Under the pieces are notes generated by a model. That model ran no database searches and had not been told where the DNA came from. It saw only the letters and a list, made by a program, of their open reading frames with translations. Of a stretch of 64,000 nucleotides of DNA, positions 61,288 through 64,000 are shown in pieces. The DNA comes from Mycolicibacter algericus DSM 45454 (GTDB lineage Bacteria > Actinomycetota > Actinomycetes > Mycobacteriales > Mycobacteriaceae), in NCBI RefSeq assembly GCF_002086455.1, contig NZ_MVHC01000004.1, positions 124,001 through 188,000 on the forward strand, in the 5' to 3' direction. Position numbers and translations under genes: made by a program. How positions within the stretch are numbered: the first letter of the stretch is position 1; every line of letters starts with the position of its first letter.

Positions 61288-61769
61288 CGGTTACAGATTG
61301 CCCCGGTTTGTGCCGGGGTTTTTCTGTTTGTTGGGCCAGTAGTTGTGGTCGGGGTCGATGTGGTGGTGGGCGATGACGTGGTGGCCGGTTTTGCGGGTGC
61401 CGGCGTGGGCGCGTCCGATGCCGGCTCGGTCGAGCGCAGCGCGAACGCCACCTCGGTCGGTCGCTTCTCTTGGAGGTGTACCGGGGTGATTGCCCACACG
61501 GCGTGATCCAGCGCGGCACGCAGATTGTGAATCAAATCCCCCAGGAGCAGCGCTGCCTCGGTGTAGTTGAGATCGGACTCCAGCACCCACTCAGTCCACG
61601 CCGTGCGCGACGTGAACTCGTCGCTGTTGTCGCGCCGGCGGTACTGCCGCTCCATCGCCCGCCGCTCGGCAAGGACGTCGCGCAGTCGGTCGCGGATCGC
61701 GAAGCTATGTGTGAGTTTGTGGAACGCCGACTGTCCCAGCAACTCGACGTCGATGCTTTCCTCGGTCAT
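61284..61769 (-). CDS. Unknown protein with HEPN-like motif, C-terminally altered
   Basis: 161 aa. The first ~110 residues are helical (LTHSFAIRDRLRDVLAERRA, then LGDLIHNLRAALDHAVWAI), a motif of uncharacterised actinobacterial proteins that recalls HEPN-type helices. The last ~50 residues become low-complexity Pro/Thr (SPTTTSTPTTTTGPTN), in a segment whose other frame resembles a transposase end, so the original C-terminus seems to have been lost by insertion. Start ATG 61769; overlaps the small gene upstream by 65 nt. Probably a damaged gene; function not known. Confidence 0.55.
   Translation of the reverse strand: MTEESIDVELLGQSAFHKLTHSFAIRDRLRDVLAERRAMERQYRRRDNSDEFTSRTAWTEWVLESDLNYTEAALLLGDLIHNLRAALDHAVWAITPVHLQEKRPTEVAFALRSTEPASDAPTPAPAKPATTSSPTTTSTPTTTTGPTNRKTPAQTGAICNR
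61291..61422 (-). mobile_element. Possible degraded IS481-family transposase C-terminus
   Basis: In a minus-strand frame this stretch reads GIGRAHAGTR...NYWPNKQKNPGTN, resembling the GIGR-xHAGT end of IS481-type transposases, with the middle deleted. It has no start and would be a remnant. It coincides with the altered tail of the HEPN-like gene and neighbours the 13-nt repeats. Resemblance is from memory only. Confidence 0.3.
61301..61323 (+). terminator. Intrinsic terminator downstream of tRNA-Leu
   Basis: CCCCGG (61301-61306) and CCGGGG (61313-61318) form a 6-bp stem with a 6-nt loop, followed by TTTTT (61319-61323). A rare canonical rho-independent terminator for this genome, about 60 bp after the tRNA. 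Confidence 0.6.
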
Positions 61770-61992
61770 CGGAGTCCGCTACCACCCACTGCTCGGGAAC
61801 TTGCCCGCCGTGGCGGCCGATGGCGACGCCCGGCTGACCGGCCAACCAGGCCTGCAGGTCGGCCTCGGCGGCCTGTTGATCGGCCTGAAGCTGCTGGCCA
61901 TGCGGTGAACGCCGGAACTCCTCCATGTGATTCAGAAACTCCTGGAAGGTCTCTGCTGATCGCCACCGCCGGTCCCCGGGTGCGTTCTCCAT
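61705..61992 (-). CDS. Small unknown protein, possibly truncated
   Basis: 95 aa: FQEFLNHMEEFRRSP, AEADLQAWLAGQPGVAIGRHG and GQVPEQWVVADSDD look like real protein, resembling the start of an actinobacterial hypothetical family with AWLA-xxPGV-xxxxGG-xxPEQW. The last 25 residues (GKHRRRVAGTVGVPQTHT) do not continue that family, so it may be fused or truncated. ATG 61992, 19 bp after the TacT-like gene. No function can be given. Confidence 0.45.
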   Translation of the reverse strand: MENAPGDRRWRSAETFQEFLNHMEEFRRSPHGQQLQADQQAAEADLQAWLAGQPGVAIGRHGGQVPEQWVVADSDDRGKHRRRVAGTVGVPQTHT

Positions 61993-62011
61993 GTCGTCGG
62001 GAATCAGCCCG

Positions 62012-62521
62012 TCACTTCTGCGGCGGGTCGAGCAGGGCGCGGGCGTCTTTGATCAGGAGCAGCAGGTGCAGCGGGTCGGTCGGTGAGGGCTCGAAATCGA
62101 AGTGCGCGTAGAACGCCCGCGCCTGCTCGTGCAGGGCGTGCACGAGCAGTGCCCGCACACCGATGATCTCCGCAGCGGCCACCGCGCGAGTAATCGCGTC
62201 GCGCAGCAGCTGCGCGCCCAGCCCCTTGCCCTGTTCCTTGCGGTCGATCGCCAGCCGCGACAACAGGATCACCGGCACCGGATCGGGCATGTTGCGCCGC
62301 ACCCGCCCGGGTGTGCCGGCGCGCTCCACCGCCGCCGAGGCCAGCGCGTAGAACCCGACGACGCGGCCGTCCCGGCACGTCACAAAGCACCGGGAGGCAC
62401 CTTCGACGTGGTTGGCCAGGGCGCGCCCCCGCAGGTACTCGTCCAGGGTGGGCTCGCCGCTGTCGAACTCGGCGACCGCATCGCCCTCGCTGATCGGCCG
62501 GGGCGCGCTGTAACCGCTCAC
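62012..62521 (-). CDS. GNAT toxin of a TacT/TacA-type toxin-antitoxin system
   Basis: Acetyltransferase of 169 aa; family members block translation by acetylating charged tRNA amino groups. GNAT motif A: LSRLAIDRKEQGKGLGAQLL with acetyl-CoA P-loop QGKGLG; a conserved late tyrosine in ARAFYAHFDFEP; FDSGEPTLDEYLRG at the N-terminus, the usual TacT beginning. GTG 62521 overlaps the antitoxin stop (GTGA). Paired with a DUF1778 protein, as in Rv0918-Rv0919. Confidence 0.88.
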   Translation of the reverse strand: MSGYSAPRPISEGDAVAEFDSGEPTLDEYLRGRALANHVEGASRCFVTCRDGRVVGFYALASAAVERAGTPGRVRRNMPDPVPVILLSRLAIDRKEQGKGLGAQLLRDAITRAVAAAEIIGVRALLVHALHEQARAFYAHFDFEPSPTDPLHLLLLIKDARALLDPPQK

Positions 62522-62787
62522 TCGTCGAAGATCGAAGGCTCCGCGAACAACTTCTCCAGCCGCGGCTGCTGCGACACCGGGCGGTCCAGCACCGACACGA
62601 ACTCCGACCAGGCCGACGCATCAAGCATGAACAGCCGCCGATCGGCGAGCACCTCGCGGGCATGCGCCAGCGTCGCAGTCACTGTGAAGTTGGTCAGATC
62701 GGTCCCCTCCACTTCGGCGGCACGACGAATCAGCGCGTCCTGCTCAGCAGTCAGGCGCACCGCGAACCGCTCCGTCTTCATAGCCAT
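62518..62787 (-). CDS. DUF1778 antitoxin (TacA-type)
   Basis: About 89 aa. Ribbon-helix-helix DNA-binding N-terminus (MKTERFAVRLTAEQDALIRRAAE, as parts) followed by TNFTVTATLAHAREVL, then a C-terminal toxin-neutralising segment (DASAWSEFVSVLDRP, LEKLFAEPSIFDE). Start is uncertain among ATG 62796, 62787 and 62781; it overlaps or abuts the palindromic operator. Stop overlaps the toxin start. Confidence 0.85.
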   Translation of the reverse strand: MAMKTERFAVRLTAEQDALIRRAAEVEGTDLTNFTVTATLAHAREVLADRRLFMLDASAWSEFVSVLDRPVSQQPRLEKLFAEPSIFDE

Positions 62788-62793
62788 GTCAAC

Positions 62794-62820
62794 CATTGTG
62801 TGCCTATCGGGCACACAATG
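62794..62820. promoter_or_regulatory. Palindromic operator of the toxin-antitoxin pair
   Basis: Perfect 11-bp inverted repeat: left arm CATTGTGTGCC (62794-62804), spacer TATCG, right arm GGCACACAATG (62810-62820). It lies immediately upstream of the antitoxin start, where RHH antitoxins of this type bind to repress their own operon. The TATCG centre may be part of the promoter. Confidence 0.8.
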
Positions 62821-62838
62821 CAACGGGGTATCTGTCAT

Positions 62839-63074
62839 GCCTCTGAACAGCGGCGATGCACTTCATACCGGTAAAACACTCGCTGGCTTACGGGAAGAAG
62901 TACCGGGGCAGGTCGGGTCGCGGTGGGGACGGCCACGGTCGTCTCGTCGCTTTCAACCCCTGTGAGGGGGAGGCATGCCTTCTATTCCTCGAGGTTCTCC
63001 GACGGCATGAGTGCAGCGTACGCCGGGGCGGCCTCTCGGCTGTGCCGTCGCCGCGGTTTATCCACAGCCGCCGG
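62839..63074. other. Intergenic region between the antitoxin and the topoisomerase gene
   Basis: About 235 bp with less typical base composition and no convincing gene; a short frame at 62838 has non-mycobacterial codons. At 63058-63066 TTATCCACA is a perfect DnaA-box 9-mer, 9 bp after the topoisomerase gene's 3' end. Confidence 0.45.
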
Positions 63075-64000
63075 TTACGACGCCGGCGTCACGCCATCAC
63101 CGGAACCCTTGATCGACGCCTTCGCGCGCGGCTCGGCCCGCACCGCCCGCTTCCCGCGCACGAACCCGGTCGCCGAGACCGACGCCGAGAACAGCGCCTC
63201 CTCACCCTTGACGAACGGGTGGAACCCGACGCCGGCGCCGCCGCGCTTCTTGACCGGGATATCGGCGACTTCGGTTACTTTCCAGCCTTTTTCGGATCTT
63301 GACAGGATGGCCTCGCCGTTTCCGCAGCTGAGCGGCAGCGCGGCGATGACTTCATCGCCCTCGCCGGCGAGCTTGATCCCGGCCACCCCGTTGCCGGCCG
63401 CGCCCTGCGGGTTCACCGTGGCCGGGTCGATGCGCAGCACCTTTCCGAGGCGGGTCACCAAGGCCAGGTGGTGACCGTCCGCCAGCACGCCGGAGCACAG
63501 CAGCCCGGTGATGTCCGGCGCGACGGGGATGTCGCGGATCTTGTACGGCAGCCCGGCGCCGGTGGTGAATTTGATCCGCCCGTCGGTCCACACCGCCCAC
63601 CCCAGACCCGGGGTGAGCAGGTCGCCGTGGCTGTCGGAGAACACGCCGCGCTCATCGAGGCGCCAGGCGGCGTTGACCTTTCGCTCGCGCGGCCCGTCCT
63701 CGTCGACGCCGGACGTCACCGGCGTGGCCTCGGAGTCCAGCACGGTGCGACGGTCGAACTCGGGGCCTTTGAACAGTTTCGCGGTCTCGACCAGCTCCCG
63801 GTCGATCACCTTGCGGCGGGCGTCGGGGTTGGCCACCAGCTCGGTCAGTTCGGCGAACTCGGCGTCCAATTTTTCGGCTTCGGCCCGCAGTTCGATGACG
63901 TCGAGCTTGGTCAACCGGCGAAGCTGCAGCGCCAGGACGTAATCGGCCTGCTCGGCATCGATCTCGAACCGCTGCTGCAGTCCCTGCCGGGCCTCGTCGA
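63075..64000 (-). CDS. Second type II topoisomerase A subunit, 5' part outside window
   Basis: The visible ~308 residues are the C-terminal part of a GyrA/ParC protein. The coiled-coil region before the tail (DEARQGLQQRFEIDAEQADYVLALQLRRLTKLDVIE, in blocks) is the standard GyrA tower end; the tail has several blade-like repeats (GWAVWTDGRIKFTTGAGLP, HHLALVTRLGKVLRID, EAILSRSEKGWKVTEVAD). No GyrA-box QRRGGKG was seen, so it is ParC-like (decatenase or relaxase type). Canonical gyrA is in this window too, so this is a paralogue, as reported in M. smegmatis for TopoNM. The frame runs off the right edge. Confidence 0.82.
   Translation of the reverse strand, partial: DEARQGLQQRFEIDAEQADYVLALQLRRLTKLDVIELRAEAEKLDAEFAELTELVANPDARRKVIDRELVETAKLFKGPEFDRRTVLDSEATPVTSGVDEDGPRERKVNAAWRLDERGVFSDSHGDLLTPGLGWAVWTDGRIKFTTGAGLPYKIRDIPVAPDITGLLCSGVLADGHHLALVTRLGKVLRIDPATVNPQGAAGNGVAGIKLAGEGDEVIAALPLSCGNGEAILSRSEKGWKVTEVADIPVKKRGGAGVGFHPFVKGEEALFSASVSATGFVRGKRAVRAEPRAKASIKGSGDGVTPAS

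Noticed and set aside
62838..62965. Possible small plus-strand gene (MPLNSGDALHTG...)
   Set aside because: Short, atypical codons, no ribosome-binding site and no family resemblance.

Overview
The window is high-GC actinobacterial DNA that contains the chromosomal replication origin of a mycobacterium. The order rnpA-rpmH / dnaA-dnaN-recF-dciA-gyrB-gyrA / tRNA-Ile-tRNA-Ala, the block pknB-pknA-pbpA-rodA-pstP-fhaB-fhaA, and mycobacterial genes such as cwlM, crgA, cwsA, mtc28 and the MurJ-pseudokinase fusion are diagnostic. A full-length intein sits in gyrA at the site used by several mycobacteria. The species cannot be fixed from sequence reading alone. The relation to M. tuberculosis genes below rests on remembered protein sequences and gene order, not on a search.

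Layout. (1) 1-13.8 kb: genes matching the M. tuberculosis Rv0046c-Rv0036c block: 3' part of ino1, an alpha/beta hydrolase, an LLM-type (F420) oxidoreductase, a two-gene amino-acid ABC transporter that appears to be an insertion relative to M. tuberculosis, MarR regulator plus SDR, leuS, mtc28, a membrane protein with a Cys-rich tail, a YqgE/AlgH protein, an MFS transporter and a DinB/MDMPI-like protein. (2) 13.9-28.7 kb: a secreted PE-PPE-domain esterase, a DxDGDG-repeat protein, pcnA, mutT4, a DUF6049-like membrane protein, murJ, sigM with a shortened rsmA, trxB-trxC behind a SigH-like promoter, cwlM and an Rv3916c-like gene. (3) 28.9-34.4 kb: parB-parA-rsmG-jag-yidC-yidD-rnpA-rpmH, all on the minus strand, largely overlapping or closely spaced, with four parS sites. 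(4) 34.4-47.2 kb: dnaA, oriC, dnaN, recF, dciA, gyrB, gyrA (with intein), an Rv0007-like protein and two tRNAs. (5) 47.3-61.2 kb: small membrane proteins, cwsA, ppiA, crgA, a DUF881 protein, a glutamine amidotransferase, then the minus-strand cell-division/cell-wall kinase cluster fhaA-fhaB-pstP-rodA-pbpA-pknA-pknB and tRNA-Leu(CAG). (6) 61.2-64 kb: an accessory stretch beside tRNA-Leu with a TacT/TacA-like toxin-antitoxin pair and its palindromic operator, two small unknown genes that look truncated, a possible IS481-family remnant, and the 3' part of a second type II topoisomerase A subunit.

How it fits together. The core is the replication-segregation hub (DnaA, DnaN, RecF, DciA, gyrase, ParA/ParB/parS), next to membrane-insertion and RNA-processing genes. 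Two flanking regions control peptidoglycan synthesis through one network known from mycobacteria: PknA/PknB and PstP set phosphorylation, CwlM and the MurJ pseudokinase domain are PknB substrates, FhaA binds phospho-MurJ, and RodA/PbpA/CrgA/CwsA act at growth and division sites. All of these proteins are encoded within about 40 kb here.

The points most worth a second look are: the rsmA homologue without its anti-sigma domain; the Cys-triad tail at 10.79-10.93 kb; the three parS sites in exact 27-bp phase inside parA; the second topoisomerase A subunit and the accessory island next to tRNA-Leu; and a DnaA-box pair with an adjacent palindrome at 49.27-49.31 kb.
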